Of a stretch of DNA of 64,000 nucleotides, positions 35,012 to 44,820 are shown in pieces. Position numbers and translations under genes: made by a program. Origin of the DNA: Plantactinospora sp. KBS50 (GTDB lineage Bacteria > Actinomycetota > Actinomycetes > Mycobacteriales > Micromonosporaceae); assembly GCF_002285795.1 (NCBI RefSeq), contig NZ_CP022961.1:1922001-1986000 (forward strand). Reading direction: 5' to 3'. The notes beneath the pieces are model-generated. The model worked only from the letters and a program-made list of their open reading frames with translations, did not search any database and had not been told where the DNA came from. Every line of letters begins with the position of its first letter. Within the stretch, counting starts at the first letter, position 1.

Positions 35012-35400
35012 GCGGCATGGCCGGATCCGGATCCGCCACCACCGGGCCGAGCACCCCCACCGAGGAACTGGTCGCCCAGGTCTGGCGCGAGCTGCTGGAA
35101 CTGGAGGACTTCGACCTGACCGAGGACTTCTTCGAGCTGGGCGGCCACTCGATGATCGCGGTCCAGGTCGTGTACGAGCTGGAGCAGCGCACCGGCGTGC
35201 CGTTGGAGCTGGCGTCCTTCTTCGACCTGGCCACCGTGCCGGAGGTGGCCGCCGAGCTGGACCGGCTGCGGGCCGAACAGCCGGCCGGCGCGGGATCCGT
35301 CCTCATCGAGGAGGGGAGCTGTGAGCGCGGGGAGCCGGCCGGGTTCGCCAGCCCCGCGGTCGCGGGCGAAGGACGGAGCTGTGAGCGGTGGGGCGCGTGA
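35008..35400 (+). CDS. Free-standing peptidyl carrier protein 1
   Basis: Protein of 130 aa; GTG 35008 overlaps the NRPS 2 stop (ATG 35017 is alternative). A single PCP: TEELVAQVWRELLELEDFD, then DFFELGGHSMIAVQVV with the phosphopantetheine Ser, and SFFDLATVPEVAAELDRLR. The C-terminal 40 residues (GSCERGEPAG ... RSCERWGA) contain a repeated S-C-E-R motif made by a short duplication, and may only reflect overlap with the next gene's start region. As the downstream C of NRPS 2 has no A-PCP in cis, this carrier must be loaded in trans, e.g. by the A-PCP protein's A domain or the free A domain at 47287. Confidence 0.88.
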   Translation: MSGMAGSGSATTGPSTPTEELVAQVWRELLELEDFDLTEDFFELGGHSMIAVQVVYELEQRTGVPLELASFFDLATVPEVAAELDRLRAEQPAGAGSVLIEEGSCERGEPAGFASPAVAGEGRSCERWGA

Positions 35401-38400
35401 CCTGCTGCGCCAGCTGGACGAGCTGGGTGTCGGCCTGACCCTGGTGCAGGACCGGATCCGCTACCGCAGCACCGACGGCCGGCTCACCCCGGAACTGCTC
35501 GCCCTGATGAAGGAGCACCGGGACGAGTTGGTGGAGCTGCTGGGCCGGCGGGCCGCGCTGCGTTGGCCGCCGGAGCGGCCCGCGGAGCTGTCGCCGGAGC
35601 GGCCGGCCGTGGCGACCGATGCCCGCACCGGCCCGCTGACCCGGGCGCAGCGCACGTTCTGGGCCACCGACTACTTCGTGGACGACGGCACCTACAACCT
35701 GGCCGGGGCGCTGCTGCTGCGCGGCCCGCTCGACGAGGCGGCGTTCACCGCCGCGCTGGAGCGGCTGTACCGGCGGCACCCGGTGCTGCGTACCGTCTTC
35801 CCGGCCGAGCACGGCGAGCCGGTGCAGCGGGTGCTGCCCGCCGCCGGTCCCGGCGCGGTCGCCGCCGTGGAGCGGGTGGACCGCACCGGCCGGACACTGG
35901 CCGACTGCCTGGCCGAGTGCGCCGCGCTGGCCGACGAGAAACTGCCGCTGGACGCCGCGCCGCCGGTGCGGATGCGGCTGGTCCGGCTGGCAGCCCAGGA
36001 GCACCTGTTCTTCGTGGTGCTGCACCACATCGTCGCCGACGCGGTGTCGGTGGGGCTGCTGCTGAGCGACCTGGCCGAGCAGTACAACGGGCACGCGGCC
36101 GGTGCCGGTGGTGACCCGGAGCCGCCGGCCGCCGGACCGGACATGGTGGACGTGGCCCGCTGGGAGGCCGACCGGCTCGCGTACGCCGATCTGGCCCCCG
36201 GCCGGCGCTACTGGCGGGACCGGCTCAGCGGCGCGGCGCTGGGCGCCCTGCCGCTGCCGCCGCCGGTGGGGCCGGTGCCGGACCGGCGCGGCGGCGCGTA
36301 CCGGGCGGTTCTCGCGCCGGCGGCCATGCCGGCGGTCCGGCAGCTGGTGTCGCAGCGGCGGGCCAGCGTCTTCCTGGTCGTGGCGGCGGCGGTGTCGGCG
36401 GCGCTGGCCCGGCACACCGGCCGGGAGGACCTGGTGGTCGGCATGCCGGCCAGCCGGCGGGACCGGCCCGGGTTGGAGCGGCTGGTCGGCCCGCTGCTGG
36501 ACATGGTGCCGGTCCGGATCGACCTCGCCGGCGGCCCGGACTTCGCCGGGCTGCTTCGCCGGACCCGGGCCGCGGTGCTCGGCGCGCTCAGCCACGTCGA
36601 GGCGCTGGCCGACGTCCCGGCGCCGGGCTCCGGCAGCGCGGCCCGCGGTGACGCGGCCGGTCGCGGCCGGTTCAACGTCACCCTCACCGACCTGGGTACG
36701 GGGTTGCCGGAACCGCGGTTCGCCGGGCTGACCGCCAGCTACCTGGAGGTGCCCCGGGTCGGCACCAAGTACGACCTGAACGTGCTGGTCCTCGACGGCG
36801 GCGACGCGATCCGGCTGGAGGTCGAGTTCGACCGGGCGGCGATCACCGAGACCCAGGTGACGGCCCTGGTCACGATGGCCGGGGAGATCCTGGCCGAGGG
36901 CGTGGCGGACCCGGCCCGGCCGGTGGCCGCACTGGCCGCGACCCCGTTCGGCGAGCCCGGCGCGGGCGCGGTCGGCGCCACCCCGGCCTTGGTGCCGGCC
37001 GCGGACGACTCGCTGCCCGCCCGGCTGGCCCGGCGGGCGGCCGAACGGGGCGAGGCCGTGGCGGTCAGCGACGGCGAGGCGAGCCTGTCGTACCGGGCGC
37101 TGGTCGAGCGGGTCGAGTCGGTGGGCCGCGGGCTGCGCCGGCGCGGCGCCGGCATGGGCGAGGTGGTCGCCATCTCGCTGCCGCGCGGCGCCGACCTGGT
37201 GGTGGCGATCCTCGGCGTGGTGGCCTCCGGCGCCGCCTGCCTGGTCCTGGACGACTCCTGGCCGGCGGGCCGGCGCGAGCGGGTGCTGGCCGATGCGGGG
37301 GCCGGCCAGCTGATCACCACGGCGGACGATCCGGCGGACGGACCCGGCGGACCCGGTGGACCCGGTGGACCCGGTGGACCTGGCGGACCCGCCCGGTCCA
37401 CCGTGGCCGAGCTGGCCCGGCTCGGCGCGGACGCCCCGCCCTGCCCACCGGTCCCGGCCGGCGCCACCGCGTACGTGATCTACACCTCCGGCTCCACCGG
37501 CCGGCCCAAGGGCGTGCACGTCACGCACCGCAACATGCTGAGCCTGCTGGCCGCCACCGGCGACGGCTTCGGCCTGGGCGGCGGCGACGCCTGGACGCTG
37601 TTCCACTCCTGCTCCTTCGACGTGGCCATGTACGAGCTGTTCGGCTGCCTGCTGCACGGCGGCCGGCTCGTGGTGGTGCCGAAGTGGATGACCCGGGAAC
37701 CGGAGGCGTTCACCGCGCTGCTGGGCCGGGAGCGGATCACCGTGCTGAGCCTGACCCCGTCGGCGCTGTCGGTGCTGCTGCCCGAGGCGGCCCGGGCGCC
37801 GCAGGCGCTGGCCACCGTCCGGTACGTGCTGCTGGCCGGGGAGAAGCTGGAACGGCGGCTGGCCGACCAGTGGCACCGCGAGGTGGGCGAGCACGCCGAA
37901 CTGGTCAACCTGTACGGCATCACCGAGACCACCGTGCACGCCTCCTGGCACCGGCTGCGGGCCGGCGAGCCGACCAGCACCGAGTCGGACGTGGGCGTCC
38001 CGCTGCCGGGCACCTCGCTGTACCTGCTGCACGAGCACGGCACCGCGGTCGCCGACGGGTGCGTGGGGGAGATCCACGTCGGCGGGCCGCAGGTGAGCCT
38101 CGGGTACGTGGGCCGGCCGCGGGAGATGGCCACCCGGTTCGTGCCGGATCCGTTCAGCACCGTGCCCGGCGCCCGGATGTACCGCTCCGGCGACCTGGGC
38201 CGGCGTACCGGTCACCGGCTGGCGTACCTGCACCGCCGCGACTCCCAGGTGCAGGTCAACGGCTTCCGGGTCGAGCTGCCGGAGATCGAGTCGGTGCTCG
38301 CGGCGCAGCCCGGGGTGGCCGCCGCGGCCGCGGCGGTGGCCACCGACGACATCGGACACCGGGTGGTGGCCGTGCTGGTGGCCGAGCCGGGCGTGCCGCT

Positions 38401-41400
38401 CTCCACCGCCGCGGTGCTGCGCGGTGCCGGCGCCGAGCTGGCGAACTACATGCTGCCCCGGTCGATCGCGGTGGTCGACGCGCTGCCGCTGACCGTCAAC
38501 GGCAAGCTGGACCGGGCCGCGGTGCTGGCCGCGACCGGCACGCCGGCCGGCGCTGCCACGCCGGTCGCCGGCACGCCGGTCGCTGCCACGCCGGTCGCTG
38601 CCACTCCGGTCGCCGCCACGCCGGCCGCCGGCGCGGATCCGGCCGCGGCCGGCGGGATCACGGACCCGGCCGGGCGGCCGGACCGGGCCGCGCCGCTCGC
38701 CGATCCGGCCCGCGGAGCGGCCGGGACGCCGGCCGGGACGCCGGCAGAGGCGGTGCTGGTGGAGCTGTTCCGGCGGGTGCTGGACAGCCCCGGCCTGCCG
38801 GAGCAGGCGAACTTCTTCGACGCCGGCGGCGACTCGATGCGGGCCATCCGGCTGGTCGCGCTGGCCCGCGACGAGGGGCTGCTGGTCAGCGCCCGCGACG
38901 TGTACGCCGCGCCGCGGGCCGCCGACCTCGCGGCGCTGGCCCGGCCGGTGCCGGAGCAGGCCGCGCCGGACGGCACGGCACCGGACGGTGCGGCGACGGG
39001 TACGGCGCCGTTCGCCCTGCTTCCCGGCGCCGGGCCGGACGCGTTCCCGGCCGACGTGGTCGACGCGTACCCGATGACCGCCATGCAGACCGGCATGCTG
39101 TACCACCAGGAGATCGCCCCGGACGCCCGGGTCTACCACATCGTGCTCAGCTACCGGGTGCGCGGCCGGCTGGACCCGGTGGCGTTCCGGGCCGCGGCGC
39201 AGGCGGTGGTCGACGCGCATCCGGTGCTGCGTACCAGCCTCGACCTGGCCGGCCCGTGGGGGCCGGTGCAGCGGGTGCACGCCCACCTGGAGGTGCCGCT
39301 GCGCGTCGAGGACCTGCGCGAACTCGATCCGGACGGGCAGGCCGAGCGGATCGGGCAGGCCGTCCGGGCCGAGACGCGGCGCGACTTCGACCTCGGCCGG
39401 CCCGGGCTGTTCACGCTGGTGGCGCTGGTCACCTCGGACGAGGACTACCAGCTGGTGTTCAGCCACAACCACGTGATCCTCGACGGTTGGTCGGTGAACG
39501 TCTTCTTCGAGGACCTGAGCACCCGGTACGCCGAGCGGCTGGCCGGCGGCCCGGTCCGGCCGTTGCCGGCGCCGCGGACCGGGTTCGCCGACTACGTGGC
39601 GCTGGAGCTGCGCGCCTCGGCCGACCCGGAGCACCTGGCGTTCTGGCGTACCCAGACCTCCACGGCGGCGCCGCTGGTGGCCCCGGACCGGACCGGCGCG
39701 CCGGTCCAGCGGCAGGTGCACCGGGAACTGCCCGGCCGGCTGGACGAGCTGCGCGAGTTGGCGGTCCGGACCGGCGTACCGGTCAAGGCGCTGCTGTGCG
39801 CCGTGCACCTGCGGGTGCTGTCCTGGCTCACCGGCGAGCCGGACGTGGTCACCAGCATGGTGACCAACTGCCGCCCGGAGGGGCCGGACGCCGACCGGGT
39901 GCTCGGGCTGTTCCTGAACCAGCTTCCGCTGCGGGCCGAGCTGACCGGGCACACCTGGGCCGGACTGGCCCGGCTGCTGCACGAGCGCGAGCAGCGGGTG
40001 CTGGCCCACCGCTGGTATCCGGGGGCGCTGGTGCAGCGCGACTTCGGATCGCGGCCGATGTTCGATTCGAGCTTCAACTTCACCGACTACCACACCACCC
40101 GGCGGCTGGTCCGGGACGGCAGCGTCCGGTTCGCCAGCGCCGACGAGTTGGAGCAGACGCACTACGCGCTCAGCTCGAACTACACCGTCGACGTGCGGAC
40201 CCGCCAGCTGCGGCTGCTGCTGGAGTACGACGAGGCGGCGCTGAGTCAGCCGCTGGCGCACCTGGTGGCCCGGGCGCACGAGATGGCGCTGGGCTGCCTG
40301 TTGGCGGACGCCGAGGCGGACTGCCTGGCGGGCCGGCTGCCCAGCGTGCTGGACCTGGCCCGGCTGGTCCAGGCCGGACCCTCCGCCGCGACCCCGCCAC
40401 CGGCCGCGCAACCGACCCCGCCACCGGCCGCGCAACCGACCTCGCAACCGACCTCGCAACCGGCCGTACAGCCCGCGCCGCGGCTCTCGTGCGCGGACTC
40501 GCCGACCCAACCCTCGACTCCGGAGGATCCGGCCGGCCGGGCGGTGGCGGAGAAGTTCGTCCGGCAGGCCTGGGCCGAGGCGCTGGGCACCGACGACTTC
40601 GGCGCCGACGCGAGCTTCTTCGAGGTGGGCGGCGACTCGCTGGCCGCGATGCGGATGGTGGCCCGGCTGCGGGCGCACTACCCCGACCTGACCATGGGCA
40701 CCTTCCTGGCCGGGCCGACCGTGGCCGCGCTGGCCCGGGCGCTCGCCGGGCCGGCCACGGCGGATCCGTCGGCCACGGCGGGTCCGTCTGCCACAGGGGA
40801 TCCGTCCACTGCCGCACATCCGTCGGCCACGGCGGGCCGGCCGGCCGACCCGCCCGGCGGGGCGCGGCACTACCCGCTCTCGCCGGCCCAGCGGCAGATG
40901 TGGTCCATCGCCAGCCGGCTGCCGGGCGTACCGCTGTTCGGCATCCCCGGCGCGTTGCAGGCGGACGGGCCGCTGGACCTCGGCCTGCTGGAGCGCAGCC
41001 TGCGACTGCTGGTCGCCCGGCACGACGCGCTGCGTACCCGGATGCTGGCCACCGACGCCGGCCCGGTACAGGTGGTCGAGCCCGGCGCCGAACTCCCGCT
41101 GGGATTCGTGGACCTGACCGGCAGCGCCGACCCGCTGGCCGAGTGCGAACGGCTGATGGCCGCGGCCGTGCGCGAGCCGATCGCGCTGGACCGGGCGCCG
41201 ATGCTGCGGGCCACCGCGTACCGCGTCGCCGAGCGGCGGCACCTGCTCTACCTCAACATTCATCACCTGGTCTGCGACGGCTGGTCGCTGTCGCTGCTGC
41301 TGGCCGACGTGGAACGGATCTACCGGGCGTTGGCGGCCGGCGTGGCGGTCCCGGCCGGCACCCCGGCACCGGGCGCGGGGGAGCTGGTCGCGGCCGGGCT

Positions 41401-42217
41401 GGCCTGGCGGGACTCCGCGGAGGCGCGGCGCCAGCGGGCGTACTGGCTGGACCGGCTGGCGCCGCCCTGGCCCGCGCTGTCCAGCGGCGCCGGCAGCCGG
41501 ATCCCCGCCGCGAAGCCGGCCTCGCTGATCGAGCGGCTGCGGGCGCGGACCTGCCAGCACACCCTCGACGCCGCGAGCACCGCGGCGGTCCGGGCGGCCG
41601 CCCGGCGGCACGGGCTGACCGACTTCATGGCCGTGGCCACCGCCTACGCGCAGGCGCTGCGGGACTGGAGCGGCCAGCCCGACATCCGGATCGGCATCGT
41701 GCAGGCCAACCGGGCGCGGCCCGGCACCGAGGACGTGGTGGGGCTGGTCGCCAACAGCGCCGTGCTGCGGATCGACGCCGACGCCGCCGAACCGGTCGAG
41801 CTGGCGGCCCGGACCCGGGCCGCCTGCGAGGGCGCGTACGCCCATCAGGAACTGGCGTTCGAGGACGTTCTCGCGGCGCTGGCCGAGCGACACCCGCAGG
41901 AGCGGCCGGGCGGCGCGCTGTTCGAGGTCATGCTGGTGATGCAGGAGGAGATCCGGGTCGCCGGCCCGGCCGACGGGTTGCGCTTCGCGCCGTACGCCCC
42001 CGCCAGCGACGTACTCACCCCGGCCGTGGTGGTGACGACCTGCGAGTTCCTGCTCAACGTCGCGCCCCGGGACGGCGAACTGGTGCTGACCATGCAGTAC
42101 CGGCCGGCGGTGACCGACGGGGCCACCGCGGCGGCGCTGCTGGCCGACGTCGCCGCCCGGCTGGCCGCGGTGCCCGACTGGGCGGGCGGCACCGGCGTCC
42201 GGCCGGGAGCGGACTGA
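35381..42217 (+). CDS. NRPS 3: docking-C-A-PCP-C-PCP-C
   Basis: Protein of about 2278 aa. GTG 35381 puts a TubC-type docking domain (ARDLLRQLDELGVGLTLVQD) right at the N-terminus; GTG 35321 after GGAGGGGA is an in-frame alternative. Order: docking 4-55, C (HHIVADAVS, about 214), A (YTSGSTGRPKG, about 700), PCP (AGGDSMRAI, about 1147), C (NHVILDGWS, about 1362, first His replaced by Asn), PCP (VGGDSLAAM, about 1749), C (HHLVCDGWS, about 1961). The second module has no A domain, so its carrier is loaded in trans. The A pocket reads D-V-Y-S-L-A-L-V-H by alignment, which I cannot assign (V-H ending as in Thr-type codes). Linkers contain ATPV, AAQPTPPP and SATA tandem repeats. No E or TE domain. 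Confidence 0.92.
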   Translation: MSGGARDLLRQLDELGVGLTLVQDRIRYRSTDGRLTPELLALMKEHRDELVELLGRRAALRWPPERPAELSPERPAVATDARTGPLTRAQRTFWATDYFVDDGTYNLAGALLLRGPLDEAAFTAALERLYRRHPVLRTVFPAEHGEPVQRVLPAAGPGAVAAVERVDRTGRTLADCLAECAALADEKLPLDAAPPVRMRLVRLAAQEHLFFVVLHHIVADAVSVGLLLSDLAEQYNGHAAGAGGDPEPPAAGPDMVDVARWEADRLAYADLAPGRRYWRDRLSGAALGALPLPPPVGPVPDRRGGAYRAVLAPAAMPAVRQLVSQRRASVFLVVAAAVSAALARHTGREDLVVGMPASRRDRPGLERLVGPLLDMVPVRIDLAGGPDFAGLLRRTRAAVLGALSHVEALADVPAPGSGSAARGDAAGRGRFNVTLTDLGTGLPEPRFAGLTASYLEVPRVGTKYDLNVLVLDGGDAIRLEVEFDRAAITETQVTALVTMAGEILAEGVADPARPVAALAATPFGEPGAGAVGATPALVPAADDSLPARLARRAAERGEAVAVSDGEASLSYRALVERVESVGRGLRRRGAGMGEVVAISLPRGADLVVAILGVVASGAACLVLDDSWPAGRRERVLADAGAGQLITTADDPADGPGGPGGPGGPGGPGGPARSTVAELARLGADAPPCPPVPAGATAYVIYTSGSTGRPKGVHVTHRNMLSLLAATGDGFGLGGGDAWTLFHSCSFDVAMYELFGCLLHGGRLVVVPKWMTREPEAFTALLGRERITVLSLTPSALSVLLPEAARAPQALATVRYVLLAGEKLERRLADQWHREVGEHAELVNLYGITETTVHASWHRLRAGEPTSTESDVGVPLPGTSLYLLHEHGTAVADGCVGEIHVGGPQVSLGYVGRPREMATRFVPDPFSTVPGARMYRSGDLGRRTGHRLAYLHRRDSQVQVNGFRVELPEIESVLAAQPGVAAAAAAVATDDIGHRVVAVLVAEPGVPLSTAAVLRGAGAELANYMLPRSIAVVDALPLTVNGKLDRAAVLAATGTPAGAATPVAGTPVAATPVAATPVAATPAAGADPAAAGGITDPAGRPDRAAPLADPARGAAGTPAGTPAEAVLVELFRRVLDSPGLPEQANFFDAGGDSMRAIRLVALARDEGLLVSARDVYAAPRAADLAALARPVPEQAAPDGTAPDGAATGTAPFALLPGAGPDAFPADVVDAYPMTAMQTGMLYHQEIAPDARVYHIVLSYRVRGRLDPVAFRAAAQAVVDAHPVLRTSLDLAGPWGPVQRVHAHLEVPLRVEDLRELDPDGQAERIGQAVRAETRRDFDLGRPGLFTLVALVTSDEDYQLVFSHNHVILDGWSVNVFFEDLSTRYAERLAGGPVRPLPAPRTGFADYVALELRASADPEHLAFWRTQTSTAAPLVAPDRTGAPVQRQVHRELPGRLDELRELAVRTGVPVKALLCAVHLRVLSWLTGEPDVVTSMVTNCRPEGPDADRVLGLFLNQLPLRAELTGHTWAGLARLLHEREQRVLAHRWYPGALVQRDFGSRPMFDSSFNFTDYHTTRRLVRDGSVRFASADELEQTHYALSSNYTVDVRTRQLRLLLEYDEAALSQPLAHLVARAHEMALGCLLADAEADCLAGRLPSVLDLARLVQAGPSAATPPPAAQPTPPPAAQPTSQPTSQPAVQPAPRLSCADSPTQPSTPEDPAGRAVAEKFVRQAWAEALGTDDFGADASFFEVGGDSLAAMRMVARLRAHYPDLTMGTFLAGPTVAALARALAGPATADPSATAGPSATGDPSTAAHPSATAGRPADPPGGARHYPLSPAQRQMWSIASRLPGVPLFGIPGALQADGPLDLGLLERSLRLLVARHDALRTRMLATDAGPVQVVEPGAELPLGFVDLTGSADPLAECERLMAAAVREPIALDRAPMLRATAYRVAERRHLLYLNIHHLVCDGWSLSLLLADVERIYRALAAGVAVPAGTPAPGAGELVAAGLAWRDSAEARRQRAYWLDRLAPPWPALSSGAGSRIPAAKPASLIERLRARTCQHTLDAASTAAVRAAARRHGLTDFMAVATAYAQALRDWSGQPDIRIGIVQANRARPGTEDVVGLVANSAVLRIDADAAEPVELAARTRAACEGAYAHQELAFEDVLAALAERHPQERPGGALFEVMLVMQEEIRVAGPADGLRFAPYAPASDVLTPAVVVTTCEFLLNVAPRDGELVLTMQYRPAVTDGATAAALLADVAARLAAVPDWAGGTGVRPGAD

Positions 42218-44820
42218 TGGCCTGCGGCGCGCACCGCACCCGCTACCGGCGGCTGTGGCGGCTGCCGACGGCCCGGGTCAGCGGTGCCGCGGCGGCGGCG
42301 ACGCTGGCCGGTGCCGCGCTGGGCGCCGCGCTGGCCCCGCCCGCGCTGCCGGCCGCCGTGCTGGCGCTGGGCACCGCCGGCATCGGGACGTACGCCTACC
42401 GGGGCCGCGCCCGGCTGGCGATGGAACGCCGGCTGGTCCGGGCGCTGAGCGCCGCCGCGCCGGGCTGCCCGGGCGAGGTGGCGGTCGCCGGCCTGGCCGG
42501 GCCGGTGCACGCCCGGGTCCGCTCCGACGGCGTCACCGAGATCGAGGCCGAGTCCTGGCTGGACGCGGTCCGCGGGCTGGGGTACGTGCTGGCCCGGGAC
42601 CGGGGCTTCCAACTGGACCTGCTGCGCCGTACCGCCGCCGGTCGGCTGGCCCAGGTGTGCGGCAAGGTCGCGCTGCCCAGCGACCGGCAGTACCGGGCGC
42701 TGGACCTGGCGCCGGCCGCGACCCGGGCGGCCGGGGAACTGGCGGCGCCGGAGCGGGACCTGCTGGACGCCTTCGCCGGCGGCGTCAACGCGGCGTGGGA
42801 GCGGCACGGTCCGCCGTTCGAGTGCCGGTTCCTGGCCTACCGGCCGGCGCCCTGGGTTCCGGCGGACAGCCTGCTGGTCGCGCTGCTGATGTACCACTCG
42901 CTGTCCTGGACCGAGTCGGCCAAGCGCGCCGAGGCGGTCACCCGGCAGGTGCTGCCGCCGGCCGTCGCCGACTTCCTCCTGCCCGGCCCGGCCGATTCCG
43001 CGTCGCCGGCGACGTCCCGCGGGCCGGCCGACCGCACGGTGCCGGCGGGGCTGGCCGAGTTGCGCGCGGCCGAGGTCGAGGCCGGTGTGGCCGAGACGCT
43101 GGTGCAGGTCGACCGCGGTACGGCCGGCTCCAACTGCTGGGTCCGCTCCGGCGGCCCCGAAGACACCCCCGCCGGGCCGGCGGAACCGGGCGCCGCCGGG
43201 GGTCCGGTGGAACCCGGCGGCCCGGTCCTGGCCGGCGACCTGCACCTGCCGCTGGCCATGCCGAACCTGCTGTACGAGGTGGACCTGCGCTGGTCCGGCG
43301 GGCAGGTGCGGGGGCTGATCGCGGCCGGCCTGCCGGTGGTGCTGGTCGGCAGCAACGGCCGGCTGGCCTGGGGGGTGACGAACCTCGGCGCGGACGTGCT
43401 GGACCTCGTCCCGGTCACCGGCCGGCCCGAGACCCGGACCGAACGCATCCAGGTGCGCGGCCGGCCGGCCGTACCGGTCGAGGTGGCGCGGGTCGGCGCG
43501 CTGCCGGTCGCGCAGCGACCGCTGCTGGGTCGCCCGGTGGCGCTGGACTGGGCCGGGTACGACCCCCGCAGCCTGGACCTGCGCTTTCAGCGGCTGGTCG
43601 GCGCGGCCTCGGTGGCCGACGGCGTCGCCGTGCTGGACGACGCGCACGGCATCGCGTTGAACGTGCTGCTCACCGACGTCTCCGGCCGGATGGCGCACCT
43701 GGCGACCGGCCTGCTGCCGCGCCGTCCCGCGGGCGCCGACCCCGATCGGGACGCGGGCGTACCGGGGCGACCCGGCGGCTCCGGCTACCTGACCGGCCCG
43801 CAGCGACCCCGGCTGCTCGACCCGGCCGCCGGGTTCCTGGTCTCGGCCAACGACGCGGCGCTGCCGCAGCAACCCTTCCGGATCGGGTACGACCCCGACC
43901 CCGGTCACCGGGCGCGGCGGCTGCGGGACCTGCTGGCCGGGGCGGTCGGCACCGGCCCGGCCATGCGGGAACTCCAGCACGACCTGGCCGCCGAGGCGTA
44001 CCGGGACTACCGGGACCTGGCCGTGCCGGCGCTGCGCGGCCGCAACGACCGGCTGGCCGACCTGCTCGCCGGCTGGGACGGCACCGCGGACGCCGGCTCG
44101 CGGGCCTTCGGGGTGCTGGTCCTGTTGCGACAGATCCTGGCCCGGCAGGTGCTCACGCCGTACCTGGCGGCCTGCCACGCGCACGACCCGACGTACCGGT
44201 ACCCGTACCAGATGCTGGACCGCCCGGTGCTGGCCATCCTGCGCCGGCGCGACCCGGCGCTGCTGCCCCGCGCGGCCGAGGCCGGCGGCTGGGACGCGTT
44301 CGTGGCCGGCTGCGCCGAGCGGGCGGCCGGGCTGGCCGCCGCGGCCGGCCGCGGCGGCGGAGCGTGGCGCCGGCTGCCGCCCGTGCTGTCGCGGTGGGTG
44401 CCGCCCGCCCGCCGGCCGCCGCGGTGGGGCCGGCTCAACGCGGTCGGCCTGCGGCACCCGCTGGCGGCGCTGGCACCCTGGTCGGCCGGGCTGCTCGGGG
44501 TGGAGCCCAGGCCGCAGCCGGGTGCGCTGCACGTCGTGCGGACCTGCGTACCCGGCTTCGGCTCGGTCGGCCGGGCCGTGCTGACGCCCGGCCGGGACGG
44601 GTTCGCCGCGGTGGACCTGCCGGGCGGGCAGTCGGGCCACCCGCTGAGCCCGCACTTCGCCGACCGGCACGCGGAGTGGTCCGGTGCGCCGCCGCGGCCC
44701 CGGCGACCGCCGCGGGTGGCGTGCCGGTACGAGCTGCGGCCGGCGGACGGCCCCGGCGGTGATCCGGCCGTCCGGCCCGTGGCAGCACCCGTTGTCGGCA
44801 AGGGAGAGGCGGCAAGATGA
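42217..44820 (+). CDS. Penicillin-acylase-family hydrolase (PvdQ-like deacylase)
   Basis: Ntn-hydrolase precursor of 867 aa; ATG 42217 overlaps the NRPS 3 stop. The N-terminus has a hydrophobic region (about residues 20-62) suggesting membrane anchoring or export. The alpha chain is followed by the autoprocessing site TAGSNCWVRSG (nucleophile Ser at about 307), then GDLHLPLAMPNLLYEVDL, the oxyanion Asn in LVSANDAALP, and the typical ...SGHPLSPHFADRHAEW C-terminal block. The family removes acyl groups from amides; PvdQ removes the myristoyl group of the pyoverdine precursor. With a FAAL-started NRPS in the same operon, deacylation of a lipopeptide precursor during or after export is the natural reading, also as a prodrug-type self-protection. 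Confidence 0.88.
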   Translation: MACGAHRTRYRRLWRLPTARVSGAAAAATLAGAALGAALAPPALPAAVLALGTAGIGTYAYRGRARLAMERRLVRALSAAAPGCPGEVAVAGLAGPVHARVRSDGVTEIEAESWLDAVRGLGYVLARDRGFQLDLLRRTAAGRLAQVCGKVALPSDRQYRALDLAPAATRAAGELAAPERDLLDAFAGGVNAAWERHGPPFECRFLAYRPAPWVPADSLLVALLMYHSLSWTESAKRAEAVTRQVLPPAVADFLLPGPADSASPATSRGPADRTVPAGLAELRAAEVEAGVAETLVQVDRGTAGSNCWVRSGGPEDTPAGPAEPGAAGGPVEPGGPVLAGDLHLPLAMPNLLYEVDLRWSGGQVRGLIAAGLPVVLVGSNGRLAWGVTNLGADVLDLVPVTGRPETRTERIQVRGRPAVPVEVARVGALPVAQRPLLGRPVALDWAGYDPRSLDLRFQRLVGAASVADGVAVLDDAHGIALNVLLTDVSGRMAHLATGLLPRRPAGADPDRDAGVPGRPGGSGYLTGPQRPRLLDPAAGFLVSANDAALPQQPFRIGYDPDPGHRARRLRDLLAGAVGTGPAMRELQHDLAAEAYRDYRDLAVPALRGRNDRLADLLAGWDGTADAGSRAFGVLVLLRQILARQVLTPYLAACHAHDPTYRYPYQMLDRPVLAILRRRDPALLPRAAEAGGWDAFVAGCAERAAGLAAAAGRGGGAWRRLPPVLSRWVPPARRPPRWGRLNAVGLRHPLAALAPWSAGLLGVEPRPQPGALHVVRTCVPGFGSVGRAVLTPGRDGFAAVDLPGGQSGHPLSPHFADRHAEWSGAPPRPRRPPRVACRYELRPADGPGGDPAVRPVAAPVVGKGEAAR

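Noticed and set aside
35303-41893. A 2196-codon open frame on the minus strand antisense to NRPS 3, and similar giant frames elsewhere
   Set aside because: Caused by extreme GC at third codon positions; no recognisable domains, Arg/Gly/Pro-rich composition, and fully covered by a well-supported NRPS gene.
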